Assembly (NCBI RefSeq): GCF_001590685.1 | Contig: NZ_CP014616.1 | Location: 3,657,001 to 3,721,000 of the forward strand | Reading direction: 5' to 3' | From: Sporosarcina psychrophila | GTDB taxonomy: Bacteria > Bacillota > Bacilli > Bacillales_A > Planococcaceae | Length of the DNA: 64,000 nucleotides | Part shown: positions 8,207-17,214 of the stretch, one piece after another | Layout of the letters: every line of letters starts with the position of its first letter | Position numbering within the stretch: the first letter of the stretch is position 1 | Notes under the pieces: model-generated | Told to the model about the DNA's origin: nothing | What the model saw: only the letters and a program-made list of their open reading frames with translations | Databases searched by the model: none | Program-made: the position numbers and the translations under genes

Positions 8207-8623
8207 GTCCTTCCTCCCTATAGTAAATCGCTAATTTATCATACCAACAGTATCATAGCATATTTAAACAAGTAAAGCACTTTACTAGAAAACTCTTTTC
8301 TAATTATCATTGTTTCCTTGTGTTTAGGTCAGTTTAGAATAATATACTTTGGATAACCTTCGCAAGGCGAATGTTCCACATCAAGATTCCCGCGTCTAGT
8401 GCTCGGATAGTCACAGATAGCGGCGTACTCAAACTGCATTCATTTGTAGCGGGTGCTTACAATTTTGTTTATCTTATCTTTCCCTTTCATTCCCCTAGCT
8501 ATCCCCCCACCTTTTCTTTCCTTACATTATGTAGATTTCAGCTCAAGGTAGTCATTTTCCATTCTTTTTGGTAAAATGGGGACGGGTCCTTTAAAGGGAT
8601 CGGAAAAAAGGAGCGTTCATCCA
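8207..8623. other. Divergent intergenic region tagO / secA2
   Basis: It should hold both promoters. Beyond the palindrome at 8271 and a TAAAAT (8572-8577) suitable as a secA2 -10 box with a poor TAGTCA -35 element, I see a pyrimidine-rich stretch around 8490-8530 and no gene. Confidence 0.5.
8271..8286. promoter_or_regulatory. Perfect palindrome in the tagO promoter region
   Basis: AGTAAAG-CA-CTTTACT, two 7-base arms around a 2-base spacer, lies 65-80 bp upstream of tagO. On the minus strand an extended -10 (TGCTATGAT) follows it, so the palindrome overlaps the expected -35 region and could be an operator. The binding protein is unknown. Confidence 0.4.
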
Positions 8624-10987
8624 ATGCTATCAATATTCAAACGTTCAAATCAGACGAACGAAAGACAACTTCGAAAGTATCGGAAGATTGTCCAACAAAT
8701 AAATAAATTAGAAGCTACATACGAACCAATGTCAGACGAACAACTAACAAGTATGACTACTATATTCAAGGAGAGAATACAATCTGGAGAAAAGATCCAA
8801 TCTATTATTCCAGATGCTTTTGCTGTTGTTCGTGAAGCATCCAAGCGAATCCTTGGCATGCGTCATTTCGATGTCCAACTTATCGGCGGACTCGTTCTAA
8901 CAGAAGGTAATATCGCTGAAATGCCTACAGGCGAAGGTAAAACGCTAGTCGCTTCCCTTCCATCATATGTGCGTGCACTTGAAGGAAAAGGAGTTCACGT
9001 TATTACCGTGAATGACTATCTTGCGAAGCGTGACTATGAACAAATTGGTCAAATCCATCGTTTTCTTGGCCTTACAGTTGGGTTGAATGTCCCAATGATG
9101 CAAGGTCCCGCAAAACAAGTTGCTTACAATGCGGATATTACGTACGGAGTGGGAACGGAATTCGGTTTCGACTATTTGCGTGATAATATGGCGCACCAAG
9201 TATCACAAAAAGTTCAACGTCCCTACCATTTCGCAATTATCGATGAAGTTGATAGTATTCTTGTTGATGAAGCAAAAACACCATTAATCGTTGCCGGTAA
9301 AATGCAAGCGGATGCGGATCTTCATCACATTGCGGCACGTCTCGCAAAACGCTTCAAAAAAGGGATCGATTTCGACTTTGATGATGAAACAAAAGCGACT
9401 TCCCTTACTGATATTGGAATCGAGAAAGTAGAAAAAGCATTTGGTATCGACAATTTATATGAATTGGAGCACCAAACACTTTATCATTATATGATTCAAT
9501 CATTACGTGCACATGTCATCTTCGAACGTGATGTTGACTATATCGTAAAAGAAGAAAAAATTGAACTTGTCGATATGTTTACGGGTCGAATCATGGAAGG
9601 ACGCACACTTTCCGATGGCTTACACCAGGCAATTGAAGCAAAAGAAGGACTACCAATCACTGAGGAAAATAAAGCACAAGCACAAATTACAATCCAAAAC
9701 TACTTCCGTATGTATAAAGAACTGTGCGGAATGACTGGTACGGCTAAAACACAGGAGAAAGAATTCCGTGAAGTGTATGGTATGGAAGTTGTTCAAATTC
9801 CAACAAATCGTCCGCGCGCACGTATCGATTCACCTGACCAAGTATATAAAACAATTGACCAGAAATATAAGGCGATGGCGAAAGAAGTCGCTAAGCGTCA
9901 TGAAAAAGGACAACCCGTCCTTGTCGGCACAACATCCATTTTACAATCTGAAAAAGTAGTAGCGTATTTAGATGAATACAAACTTACTTATAACTTATTG
10001 AACGCTAAAAGTGTAGAACAGGAAGTAGACCTTATTTCCCTAGCAGGACAACTCGGTCAAATCACAGTTGCGACAAACATGGCTGGACGTGGAACTGATA
10101 TCGTGCTCGGTGAAAAGGTTGAAGAAATTGGTGGTCTTTTCGTACTTGGAACAGAAAAGCACGAAAGCCGTCGTATTGACAACCAGCTACGGGGACGTTC
10201 CGGAAGACAAGGTGACCATGGTGAGAGTCACTTCTTCCTTTCTCTCGAAGATGATATGTTCAAGCGTTTTGCTAAAGAAGAGCTTGAGAAGTTCCTCAAA
10301 AAAGTAACAACAAATGAAGACGGTCTAGTGCAGAATCCCGAAGTAGATGAACTGACAGAACGGACACAGCGTATCGTAGAAGGCGCCCACTATTCAATGC
10401 GCGAATACAACTTAAAACTCGACGACGTCATTAACGATCAGCGTGAAGTCATCTATGGGCTTCGTAATAACGTCCTAGACCGCGAAGGTATCCTTGAACA
10501 ATTAAAATCGATGCTTTCCGAGACAGTAGAATTTGTTGTTTTCGATAGTTGCCCAGATGAAGAGACTTCAAGCAATTGGGATTTCGAACGAATTGAACAT
10601 ACAATGAACAGCCTGTTGTTAGAACCTGTCGTAATTCCGCGGACGCTTGATAAGACGTCTGACATTCTAAAACTATATGATGCTCCACTTACTGAGTTGC
10701 TCGACTTCATCGAATCATTCTCAGACGATGAACAGATCAATCAGATGATTCCACAAGTAATGCTGTCTCATATTGATACGATGTGGGTCAAGCACTTAGA
10801 AGTTATGACACGCTTAAAAGAAGGTATCGGACTCCGTTCATATGGACAAGAGGACCCAATGCGGATTTATCAGCGTGAAGGACTCGAATTATTCGGGCGT
10901 CATTATCAAAAATTACGCCGCAACATCGCATCTGAAGTTATTAGCTTTATGAAAGTTATTACACAACAACAGGAGGTACAACAATGA
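8624..10987 (+). CDS. secA2: Accessory Sec translocase ATPase SecA2
   Basis: A 787-residue SecA paralogue. The first nucleotide-binding domain has the Walker A MPTGEGKT (about 100-107), the YGVGTEFGFDYLRDN block and the DEVD box; the second has NMAGRGTDIVLG and the QLRGRSGRQGD helicase motifs. The C-terminal tail ends without the Cys-rich zinc finger of housekeeping SecA, consistent with a specialised export ATPase. The ATG at 8624 has AAGGAG 10 bases upstream and gives a length very close to Bacillus anthracis SecA2; the ATG at 8576 lacks a ribosome site. It is translationally coupled to slaP. Likely clients are SLH/S-layer proteins such as those encoded at 46.5-58.4 kb. Confidence 0.92.
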   Translation: MLSIFKRSNQTNERQLRKYRKIVQQINKLEATYEPMSDEQLTSMTTIFKERIQSGEKIQSIIPDAFAVVREASKRILGMRHFDVQLIGGLVLTEGNIAEMPTGEGKTLVASLPSYVRALEGKGVHVITVNDYLAKRDYEQIGQIHRFLGLTVGLNVPMMQGPAKQVAYNADITYGVGTEFGFDYLRDNMAHQVSQKVQRPYHFAIIDEVDSILVDEAKTPLIVAGKMQADADLHHIAARLAKRFKKGIDFDFDDETKATSLTDIGIEKVEKAFGIDNLYELEHQTLYHYMIQSLRAHVIFERDVDYIVKEEKIELVDMFTGRIMEGRTLSDGLHQAIEAKEGLPITEENKAQAQITIQNYFRMYKELCGMTGTAKTQEKEFREVYGMEVVQIPTNRPRARIDSPDQVYKTIDQKYKAMAKEVAKRHEKGQPVLVGTTSILQSEKVVAYLDEYKLTYNLLNAKSVEQEVDLISLAGQLGQITVATNMAGRGTDIVLGEKVEEIGGLFVLGTEKHESRRIDNQLRGRSGRQGDHGESHFFLSLEDDMFKRFAKEELEKFLKKVTTNEDGLVQNPEVDELTERTQRIVEGAHYSMREYNLKLDDVINDQREVIYGLRNNVLDREGILEQLKSMLSETVEFVVFDSCPDEETSSNWDFERIEHTMNSLLLEPVVIPRTLDKTSDILKLYDAPLTELLDFIESFSDDEQINQMIPQVMLSHIDTMWVKHLEVMTRLKEGIGLRSYGQEDPMRIYQREGLELFGRHYQKLRRNIASEVISFMKVITQQQEVQQ

Positions 10988-11886
10988 AGCTTTTCTCATT
11001 TTTCAAGAAAACCGAAAAGACAGGATCAGATAGCACAATCGGTTCCGAAGAAATTATTGACGGCCTAAACGCGTCGACAAATACAGATGAGGTCGAGACT
11101 ACGCTATCCCTACACCCAGAATGGAATGTACCACAGGAGCAAGAGTACGTTTTCCGCTTCCATTCGAATGAGTTAGAACCACTTAAACCGAACCAAATCT
11201 CCCTTTCAGGCATTGACATCGACGTTGAACCTGCTAATGGTAGCTGGCTCGTTAAAGCGTTTTTCCGTTCTTCACTAGACCAACAGATTTCAGTTGGATC
11301 AGTCGAACTGATGCTACTTGATGAGGAAGGTAAAACACTCGCTTCCGATGAATTCGATTTGAAAGAGCTCGGCGATATTCCGGCACGAAGCGCAAGACCT
11401 TGGGTATTCGTCTTCACAAAAGACAATATCTTTGCAGAACAGCCACCAACAGAAAACTGGAAACTTGCATTTAACGTCCAATCGATGGTGCCTCACAAAC
11501 TAGAGTTGGAGCAAACATGGGAAGACGGTTTAACGGCAGAACAAAAGGATGGACTTACAAAAGTTGTCGAAGGTCTTCCGAAATTGAAACCGCGTGAAGT
11601 AAATATTAGCGGATTCCAAGTAAAACAACAGGATGACGGCGGTATCGCAGCATCTGTATTTATCCGTAATGGTCACTCGAAACAAATCAATATCGAAAAG
11701 CTTCCACTAGAACTGATTGATGCATCTGGTGATTTAGTAGCTAGCGGTTCATTCGCCCTTGATCCACTTTCAGTAAAAGCAAACACTTCAAAACCATGGA
11801 CGTTCATCTATCCAAAAGAAATGATTCAAAAAGATGAGCCAGACTTATCTCGCTGGACTGTTCGCGTACCACAACAAAACGCGTAA
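10984..11886 (+). CDS. slaP: Accessory Sec system S-layer assembly protein SlaP
   Basis: The 300-residue protein has no signal peptide or membrane helix. It contains two copies of the SLAP-type repeat, roughly 45-165 and 175-298: each has an HPEW- or LPKLKP-type lead, a strand-rich core ending in a DP/LK..L block, and closes with SARPWVFVF or TSKPWTFIY. Its ATG overlaps the secA2 stop in an ATGA, and AGGAGG sits at 10971-10976, so translation is coupled. In Bacillus anthracis SlaP works with SecA2 in secretion of S-layer proteins; the same role is inferred here. Confidence 0.88.
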   Translation: MKLFSFFKKTEKTGSDSTIGSEEIIDGLNASTNTDEVETTLSLHPEWNVPQEQEYVFRFHSNELEPLKPNQISLSGIDIDVEPANGSWLVKAFFRSSLDQQISVGSVELMLLDEEGKTLASDEFDLKELGDIPARSARPWVFVFTKDNIFAEQPPTENWKLAFNVQSMVPHKLELEQTWEDGLTAEQKDGLTKVVEGLPKLKPREVNISGFQVKQQDDGGIAASVFIRNGHSKQINIEKLPLELIDASGDLVASGSFALDPLSVKANTSKPWTFIYPKEMIQKDEPDLSRWTVRVPQQNA

Positions 11887-11945
11887 ACAAAAGCGCAAGC
11901 GCCTGTTTAGCCCCGAAAAGCGCTGGAGGGCTTGAAGATAAAGGC
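11887..11945. repeat. Fragment of a GCGC-rich dispersed repeat
   Basis: The AAAAGCGCAAGCGCC start, followed by AGCCCCGA, matches the left end of the complete-looking copy at 62.9 kb and parts of the copies at 42.2 and 55.8 kb. It lies between the slaP stop and its terminator. Confidence 0.6.
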
Positions 11946-11995
11946 GGCACATTCAAATCAGTTACATTCTGATTCGGATGTGCCGCCCTTTTTAT
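11942..11995 (+). terminator. Terminator of secA2-slaP
   Basis: A GGCGGCACAT / ATGTGCCGCC stem is followed by CTTTTTATT. Confidence 0.85.
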
Positions 11996-12157
11996 TGCTA
12001 TTTATGTTGAACAATTGAAGGCCTATATTTTGAACCACAGGTGTTGATTAACCAAAAGTAGCCAGAAAATAACTAAATCAAACACTAGGTGCTTCGCGTA
12101 CAGTTGCCTTATATCGCTTTAGATTGAACGACTCCTATACCATTACCTAGATATCTT

Positions 12158-12201
12158 AATCTATAGGGATACGACTTCGTCGCATCCCTATAGATTTTTT
12201 T
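12158..12201 (+). terminator. Strong isolated hairpin with T run
   Basis: Arms AATCTATAGGGAT and ATCCCTATAGATT plus a nearly complete CGAC/GTCG extension are followed by seven T. No gene ends directly upstream on the plus strand, so either slaP read-through or a lost gene is served. Confidence 0.6.
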
Positions 12202-12229
12202 CGGTAATCGTATGATGGTCGTTCATCCG

Positions 12230-12630
12230 TCGCTCTCCAAAGGCTAAGGTACACGAAGTACTAAAGCTTTTTGGGACGAAAGAATAGTTGGCTTCTTATC
12301 TGGATAAAGGCCGCCAAAGATACAATTTTGGCGGCTTACTCCTTCTTTCTGGTTTTTTTTATTTTAAGGAATTGTTAATTTCTACAAGATATCACATGAT
12401 GACAAGCGTGATTTCACTAAAAGTAAATAAGGAACGCATTGTAGAAAATGCAAGCGTGCCCGAAATTGTATCTTCGGGCAATTATAGTTTCTGTGAAGGG
12501 TCATCTATTCTTATCTTCCAAGCAACTGCAATTTCCCCTTGAACGTTGCAGGTATGCGACAGGCAACTAATCGCAACAGAATTGTCGAAAAGGGGTGGCT
12601 AGTTTAGCCGAAAGCAAGCGGGATACGTAC
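12230..12630. repeat. Palindromic dispersed element, copy 2
   Basis: The reverse orientation copy of the 780-1190 element. Hairpins lie at 12310-12335 (stem GCCGCCAAA, loop GATACAAT) and 12458-12479 (stem GCCCGAA, loop ATTGTATC). The left arm on the plus strand could encode a tail ending VHEVLKLFGTKE-stop at about 12284, matching the copy 1 tail. Stems differ while loops are nearly constant. Confidence 0.8.
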
Positions 12631-12721
12631 TAGCCCAAATGAAGAATTCTGTGCCTACCTTACCAATATTTTACGCAAGAATATGGTTAATCAACAGACG
12701 TGATGTTGAACATATATAGTG

Positions 12722-12770
12722 AAAAACAGCACCAAGTTCCCTATTAAGGGTACTCAGTGCTGACTGTTTT
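12722..12770 (-). terminator. Terminator of the NlpC/P60 gene
   Basis: AAAACAG...CTGTTTT arms with an inner CAC/GTG stem lie just after the stop of the minus-strand gene. Confidence 0.6.
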
Positions 12771-12773
12771 GTT

Positions 12774-13265
12774 TTAATTGGCTGAAGCAACTGCATTCAC
12801 ACCCGAGATGCGTTTTGCACCTACGTAGCGTTCACCCCAATAATAAGGGTCATTCAACTTATCAACGCGTACACCTTTTGATGTCGATGCGTGCGCAAAT
12901 TTACCATCACCTATGTATATGCCAACGTGTGAAACTCGTTTGCCTGCTGTATTGAAGAATACGAGGTCTCCCGTTTCTAAATTCGCTTTACTAACAGAAG
13001 TTCCTGATGCATGCATACTAGCAGCAGTACGCGACACTTGGACATTATGTTGCTTGAATACATATGATACGTACCCCGAACAATCAAACCCACTCGTCGT
13101 GTTACCACCGTAACTGTACTTGACGCCAATTAGGCTTGTTGCCGTTTTTGAAATTGCAGCAGGTTTTGACGAAGCTTCGGCTTGTCCAACGAAAGGTGCG
13201 ACGAGTAGTAGAAATGACATAGCTATAATTGTAATGGACTTTTTGAATGTGAATGTAAGTTTCAT
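12774..13265 (-). CDS. Secreted NlpC/P60 peptidoglycan endopeptidase
   Basis: A 163-residue protein: signal peptide to about residue 30 (VAPFVGQAEASS) and then a stand-alone NlpC/P60 domain. The catalytic Cys lies in TTSGFDCSGYVSYVF, the His in RVSHVGIYIGDG and the third polar residue is the His in KFAHASTS. The family cleaves D-Glu-diaminopimelate type bonds in wall peptides. No wall-binding domain is present. The ATG at 13265 follows GGGGGAA. Three WalR-like hexamers lie upstream. It resembles the NlpC part of the protein at 46.6 kb, so the two are probably paralogues. Confidence 0.88.
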   Translation of the reverse strand: MKLTFTFKKSITIIAMSFLLLVAPFVGQAEASSKPAAISKTATSLIGVKYSYGGNTTSGFDCSGYVSYVFKQHNVQVSRTAASMHASGTSVSKANLETGDLVFFNTAGKRVSHVGIYIGDGKFAHASTSKGVRVDKLNDPYYWGERYVGAKRISGVNAVASAN

Positions 13266-13339
13266 CTGTTCCCCCAAAGGATTAATTTATCTGAAATAAT
13301 GATCTGTTACAACCTTAACACGCTTCAAACACCTCCTAC

Positions 13340-13367
13340 ATTACAATTGTGTAACAAGTCTATTACA
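13340..13367 (-). promoter_or_regulatory. Triple WalR-box-like array upstream of the NlpC/P60 gene
   Basis: Read on the minus strand: TGTAAT-N5-TGTTAC-N5-TGTAAT. All three hexamers fit TGTWAH with exact 5-base spacing. It ends 75 bp before the start codon. Confidence 0.65.
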
Positions 13368-13479
13368 CTACTTGTATTAAAGGAGACTTTCGAAACATTA
13401 TTGTCTTTTTATGGGGTTTATAGTTTTTTAAAACGGGAATTTAGTAAAGTATCATCTAATTTAATGGGAGGCGTTTGAA

Positions 13480-13815
13480 GTGAAACACGAAGATGACATT
13501 TCAGATAATACGCAAGAGTCTTTTCTTGAAGCACAAGAAAAAGCCCATGGTTGGTTAGGTAACGAAAAAAACGATAAGAAATATTCCGCAAAAAATTATA
13601 TTCATAATCCATATCTCGATCACGCAGCAGGTGATTATGAACCCCTGAAAGAAGATAGCCGTTTTCATAATTCAGAAGACCCACACCGAACGACTGGGAA
13701 ATTCAACAAAGAGCGTGGTTTCTCTCAAAAAAAACGTGATGCACTAATTGCCAAAAATGGGCAGCTTGGTGATATGCAAACTATATTCAGTACATTGAAT
13801 CATGATCGACACTAA
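13480..13815 (+). CDS. Small hydrophilic protein of unknown function
   Basis: The 111-residue protein has a GTG start set by GGGAGG 9 bases upstream. It is highly charged, without signal peptide or membrane helix. Notable segments are ESFLEAQEKAHGWLG, NPYLDHAAGDYEPLKEDSRF and HRTTGKFNKERGF; a similar NP-LDH / DSRFHN arrangement occurs in small uncharacterised Bacillales proteins (possibly DUF3905-like; from memory, uncertain). It stands alone between its own terminator and the preceding divergent gene. A cytosolic or spore-associated role is possible but not shown. Confidence 0.65.
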   Translation: MKHEDDISDNTQESFLEAQEKAHGWLGNEKNDKKYSAKNYIHNPYLDHAAGDYEPLKEDSRFHNSEDPHRTTGKFNKERGFSQKKRDALIAKNGQLGDMQTIFSTLNHDRH

Positions 13816-13833
13816 TCCCCTTCTTTCTATAAT

Positions 13834-13880
13834 AACAAAAAGGTGAGTGCTACTAATCGTAGTCACTCACCTTTTTGTTT
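13834..13880. terminator. Bidirectional terminator between the small gene and nagB
   Basis: ACAAAAAGGTGAGTG and CACTCACCTTTTTGT arms form a long stem usable from both sides. Confidence 0.85.
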
Positions 13881-13886
13881 AGCTTA

Positions 13887-14588
13887 TTAAATTTCTAAAT
13901 CCGTAATGACGATGACATCTTTGTGATCAACTAATTTTGTAATCGGCCACTCAGTCGTTACATTACCTTCAAGCAACTTCTCGATAGCTGCTCGTTTCTT
14001 TTCACCAAATGCTAGTAAAACAATTTTTTTCGCACCTAATATCGAACTAATTCCCATCGATAAAGCTGTTTCAGGGATTTTTTCATCATTTGCGAAGTAC
14101 TGGCTATTCACACCCAATGTCGATTCCGTCAATTGCGCTACATGTGTAACAGAATCGAAAGGAAGTCCAGGTTCGTTGAATGCGATATGGCCATTCTCTC
14201 CTACTCCAAGTAGCTGGATGTCGAGTGGGTACTCTTCTAAAAGATCTTCATAAGCGGCACATTCTTCAACCAAATCTTCAGCCATCCCATCCGGAATATT
14301 TGTTTTTCTAAATTCTTTCTTATCAAACAGATGCTCACTCATAAAATAAGCGTAGCTGTTCGGGCTTGATTCAGGTATTCCGATATACTCATCCAAATTA
14401 AAAGTGACAATATTGGAGAAATCAAGATTTGACGAAACCCATTTATCGTAAACAGGAATCATTGTACTTCCTGTTGCCAGCCCAAGTACGTTTAGACGTC
14501 CACTTTCAATTTCGTTTTTAATGATTTCGTAAACTTGTTCTGCGCCTTGTTCAGGGCTTTCAACTTTTATAAGTTTTAGATTTTTCAT
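13887..14588 (-). CDS. nagB: Glucosamine-6-phosphate deaminase
   Basis: A 233-residue enzyme converting glucosamine 6-phosphate to fructose 6-phosphate and ammonia, linking amino-sugar catabolism to glycolysis. Recognisable are LATGSTMIP (phosphate binding), FNLDEYIG with the proton-transfer Asp66, and GENGHIAFNEPG (130-141) with the catalytic His134. The ATG at 14588 fits the family N-terminus (MKNLKLIKV), although the ribosome site (GGAAG) is weak; an in-frame TTG at 14657 would add 23 unrelated residues. No nagA or GntR-type regulator is adjacent, which is unusual. Confidence 0.92.
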   Translation of the reverse strand: MKNLKLIKVESPEQGAEQVYEIIKNEIESGRLNVLGLATGSTMIPVYDKWVSSNLDFSNIVTFNLDEYIGIPESSPNSYAYFMSEHLFDKKEFRKTNIPDGMAEDLVEECAAYEDLLEEYPLDIQLLGVGENGHIAFNEPGLPFDSVTHVAQLTESTLGVNSQYFANDEKIPETALSMGISSILGAKKIVLLAFGEKKRAAIEKLLEGNVTTEWPITKLVDHKDVIVITDLEI

Positions 14589-14874
14589 ATAGATCAACCA
14601 ACTTCCATTAAGATTTTGCTCTCGCTTTATTGTAATTTCCCTAAACAGTCTGGTCAACTTTAATCGAACTTAACATACCATCTTCTTTTCTCACATGCAT
14701 CTCTAGACCTTTATTATAGGTAATTGACGGAAATATGAAGAATGCGTGAACAACTTGTGAAACCCTCCCTTATATCCTTAGGCATAGGGTTTTCCCTAAT
14801 TCCCATATTAAACCTTAAGACTATGATAAAGGTATGACAGCGAATCCACTTCGCCGGAAATAGGAGGTGTAATA
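14589..14874. other. Divergent promoter region nagB / ba3 oxidase
   Basis: Contains the start of the oxidase operon with TAGGAGGTG at 14861-14869. No convincing operator was identified. Confidence 0.4.
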
Positions 14875-15021
14875 ATGGGGAAAAGAAATTCAATGAAACA
14901 TCAACCCAATACGCATGAATCTACACATAGTTTGAAAGGTACTTTCATAGCCGTCATGCTGTTGGGTGCCGTCATTCTAGTATCTTGGTTCGGGTTTTAT
15001 GCACTATTTTTATCTAGATAA
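14875..15021 (+). CDS. Cytochrome c oxidase subunit IIa-like small membrane protein
   Basis: A 48-residue protein: a hydrophilic N-terminal 20 residues, then one hydrophobic helix (GTFIAVMLLGAVILVSWFGFYALFL). Size, single helix and position directly before subunit II match the small subunit IIa of ba3-type oxidases. AGGAGGTG lies 6 bases upstream of the ATG. It is 23 bp from the next gene and certainly co-transcribed. Confidence 0.8.
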   Translation: MGKRNSMKHQPNTHESTHSLKGTFIAVMLLGAVILVSWFGFYALFLSR

Positions 15022-15044
15022 TAATTATATCAGGAGGGTTACTT

Positions 15045-15548
15045 ATGCATTTGCACAAATATGAAAAGATATGGCTTGTTTTCGGAATGGCTTCACTCGT
15101 CCTATTCCTACTAATTATCGGCTTCGCTGCTTTCTGGAAAGGGACGCATCCGCAGAGCCATATTGAAACAATCGATCCACAAAATGTTGAAGCACATGAC
15201 GCATTCAAGCCTGAAAATCTTGGCATTCGTGAAGTAGCTGACGGCAAATATATCGTCAACATCGTTGCTTCTGCGTTCAACTATGATTTCGGTAAAGACA
15301 CGGAAGGTACTGCTATTAAAACGATTCGCGTGCCAAAAGGTTCCACCGTTCTTTATCAAATCACAACAAAAGATGTTGTCCATGGCTTCCAAGTAGCTGG
15401 AACAAACGTCAACATGATGGTTGAACCTGGCCACATTAGCCGTTACGAGACTGTCATGAAAAATGCAGGCGAATTCACGATTGTCTGCAACGAATACTGC
15501 GGCATCGGTCACCACCAGATGTACGGAACAGTGGAGGTGTATGAATAA
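15045..15548 (+). CDS. cbaB: Cytochrome c oxidase subunit II, ba3 type
   Basis: A 167-residue protein: one N-terminal membrane helix (about 10-32) and an external cupredoxin domain. The binuclear copper A site is complete: a His in DVVHGFQV and the C-x-E-x-C-x3-H-x2-M pattern in CNEYCGIGHHQM. The short length with a single helix distinguishes it from caa3-type subunit II. It accepts electrons from cytochrome c outside the membrane. Its stop overlaps the next start by one base. Confidence 0.92.
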   Translation: MHLHKYEKIWLVFGMASLVLFLLIIGFAAFWKGTHPQSHIETIDPQNVEAHDAFKPENLGIREVADGKYIVNIVASAFNYDFGKDTEGTAIKTIRVPKGSTVLYQITTKDVVHGFQVAGTNVNMMVEPGHISRYETVMKNAGEFTIVCNEYCGIGHHQMYGTVEVYE

Positions 15549-17203
15549 TGACTAAGGTTCAATTACCGCTTTCTAAAAAAGAATCCAGATTATATATGGC
15601 ATTCATGTGGGTTACTTATATCTCGCTTTTTGTCGGAGGTCTGATGGGTTTATTGCAGACTTTTGTCCGCTCTGGGAAATTCAAATTACCGTTTAATATT
15701 GATTATTATACAATCCTGACTGTTCACGGTGTTATTCTTGGACTCGTCTTAACAACCTTTTTCATTATCGGTTTCCAGTTTTCACTTATGGGGAAAACTG
15801 TTGGGATTTCGGATAAACAGTTGAAAGTCGCATGGCTGTCCTTCTGGGTAATGCTGATCGGAACCATCATGGCTGCAATTACGATTCTTGTAGGCGAAGC
15901 TTCAGTATTATACACATTCTATGCACCACTACGAGCTCACCCGGCATTTTATTTCGGTTTAGCACTCGTTATTATCGGTAGCTGGATTGCTGCCTTCGTT
16001 AACTTCCGTCAGCTTTACGTATGGAAGAAAGCACATAAAGGTGAAAAATCACCATTACCTGCATTTATGGTTATTATCAATATGCTTATGTGGTTCATCG
16101 CTACAATCGGCGTAGCAACATCTGTCCTAGTGCTGTTCATCCCTTGGTCACTTGGATATGCTGAAACCATCAACGTTTTACTAAGCCGTACGTTATTTTG
16201 GTATTTCGGTCATCCACTCGTTTATTTCTGGTTACTTCCAGCTTATATGGCGTGGTATGTTGTTATTCCAAAGATCATCGGCGGAAAATTATTCAGTGAT
16301 GCACTTGCTAGAATGGCTTTCATTCTATTACTAATGTTCTCGATTCCGGTCGGGTTCCATCACCAGTTGACAGAACCGGGTATTGACCCTACTTGGAAAT
16401 TCATTCAAGTTGTGCTGACATTCATGGTTGTTATTCCGTCATTAATGACAGCATTCTCAATTTTCGCTTCATTTGAAACAACGGGCCGACGAAAAGGCTA
16501 TAAGAGCTTATTTGGTTGGTTCAAAAAGCTTCCATGGAAAGATGTACGTTTCCTAGCACCATTCATTGGTATGGCTGCATTCATTCCAGGTGGCGTGGGC
16601 GGAATCGTTAACGCATCTCACCAAATGAATGCCCTCGTCCATAATACAATTTGGATTACAGGTCACTTCCATTTAACTGCTGCAACAACAGTCGTTCTAA
16701 CATTTTTCGGGATTACGTATTGGCTTGTACCGCATTTAACTGGCCGCCGACTGACTCCGAGGTTGAATAGACTCGGGATTATTCAAACATTTATTTGGAC
16801 AATTGGTATGACAATTATGTCAGGTGCTATGCATATTCAAGGATTACTTGGCGGACCGCGTCGTTCAAGCTTCTCCGAATATGCAGGCGGCGAACAAGTC
16901 GCTACGTGGATCAATTACCAGATTGCACAAGCTGTTGGAGGAACGATTTTGTTCGTCGGTATTCTCTTGATGGTGTACATTTTCATCCAACTGACATTCT
17001 TTGCACCACGCGGCGTTCAAGAATATCCGATTGCCGTAGAGGAAGACGATGCAGAGCCTACACCTAAAATTCTTGAAAACTGGTATCTATGGGTTGGGAT
17101 TACAATTGCACTGATTCTGTTCGCTTACACAATTCCAGTCATTGATATACTGAAACACTCACCTCCAGGTTCGCCGCCATTTGATTGGCTGATTGGTAGA
17201 TAA
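15548..17203 (+). CDS. cbaA: Cytochrome c oxidase subunit I, ba3 type
   Basis: A 551-residue heme-copper oxidase subunit I with 12-13 membrane helices. Heme and copper ligands are visible: the His in LTVHGVILGL, the Cu(B) His in YFGHPLVYFWLLPAY with the Tyr that would form the cross-link, and the WITGHFHLT pair near residue 375. Sequence type is the B-family (ba3), adapted to low oxygen. The N-terminus starts directly at the end of cbaB, with GGAGGTG inside cbaB as ribosome site. Confidence 0.93.
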   Translation: MTKVQLPLSKKESRLYMAFMWVTYISLFVGGLMGLLQTFVRSGKFKLPFNIDYYTILTVHGVILGLVLTTFFIIGFQFSLMGKTVGISDKQLKVAWLSFWVMLIGTIMAAITILVGEASVLYTFYAPLRAHPAFYFGLALVIIGSWIAAFVNFRQLYVWKKAHKGEKSPLPAFMVIINMLMWFIATIGVATSVLVLFIPWSLGYAETINVLLSRTLFWYFGHPLVYFWLLPAYMAWYVVIPKIIGGKLFSDALARMAFILLLMFSIPVGFHHQLTEPGIDPTWKFIQVVLTFMVVIPSLMTAFSIFASFETTGRRKGYKSLFGWFKKLPWKDVRFLAPFIGMAAFIPGGVGGIVNASHQMNALVHNTIWITGHFHLTAATTVVLTFFGITYWLVPHLTGRRLTPRLNRLGIIQTFIWTIGMTIMSGAMHIQGLLGGPRRSSFSEYAGGEQVATWINYQIAQAVGGTILFVGILLMVYIFIQLTFFAPRGVQEYPIAVEEDDAEPTPKILENWYLWVGITIALILFAYTIPVIDILKHSPPGSPPFDWLIGR

Positions 17204-17214
17204 TTGCATTATGA

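Larger units (their letters stand above)
11996..12720. other. Intergenic region with palindromic repeat copy 2 and smaller hairpins
   Basis: No supported gene. It contains the 12158 hairpin, palindromic repeat copy 2 and two short stretches (near 12042 inverted, near 12690 direct) that share a GGTTAATCAACA core with the sequence at 1271. Confidence 0.55.

Noticed and set aside
8371..8574. 67-codon plus-strand frame upstream of secA2
   Set aside because: No ribosome site, unusual composition, and it occupies the promoter region of secA2.
12288..12542. 84-codon plus-strand frame
   Set aside because: It lies inside the palindromic repeat and runs through both hairpins.
13480..13815. Minus-strand 88-codon frame over the small hydrophilic gene
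   Set aside because: No ribosome site; the plus-strand frame has a well-placed GGGAGG and its own terminator.
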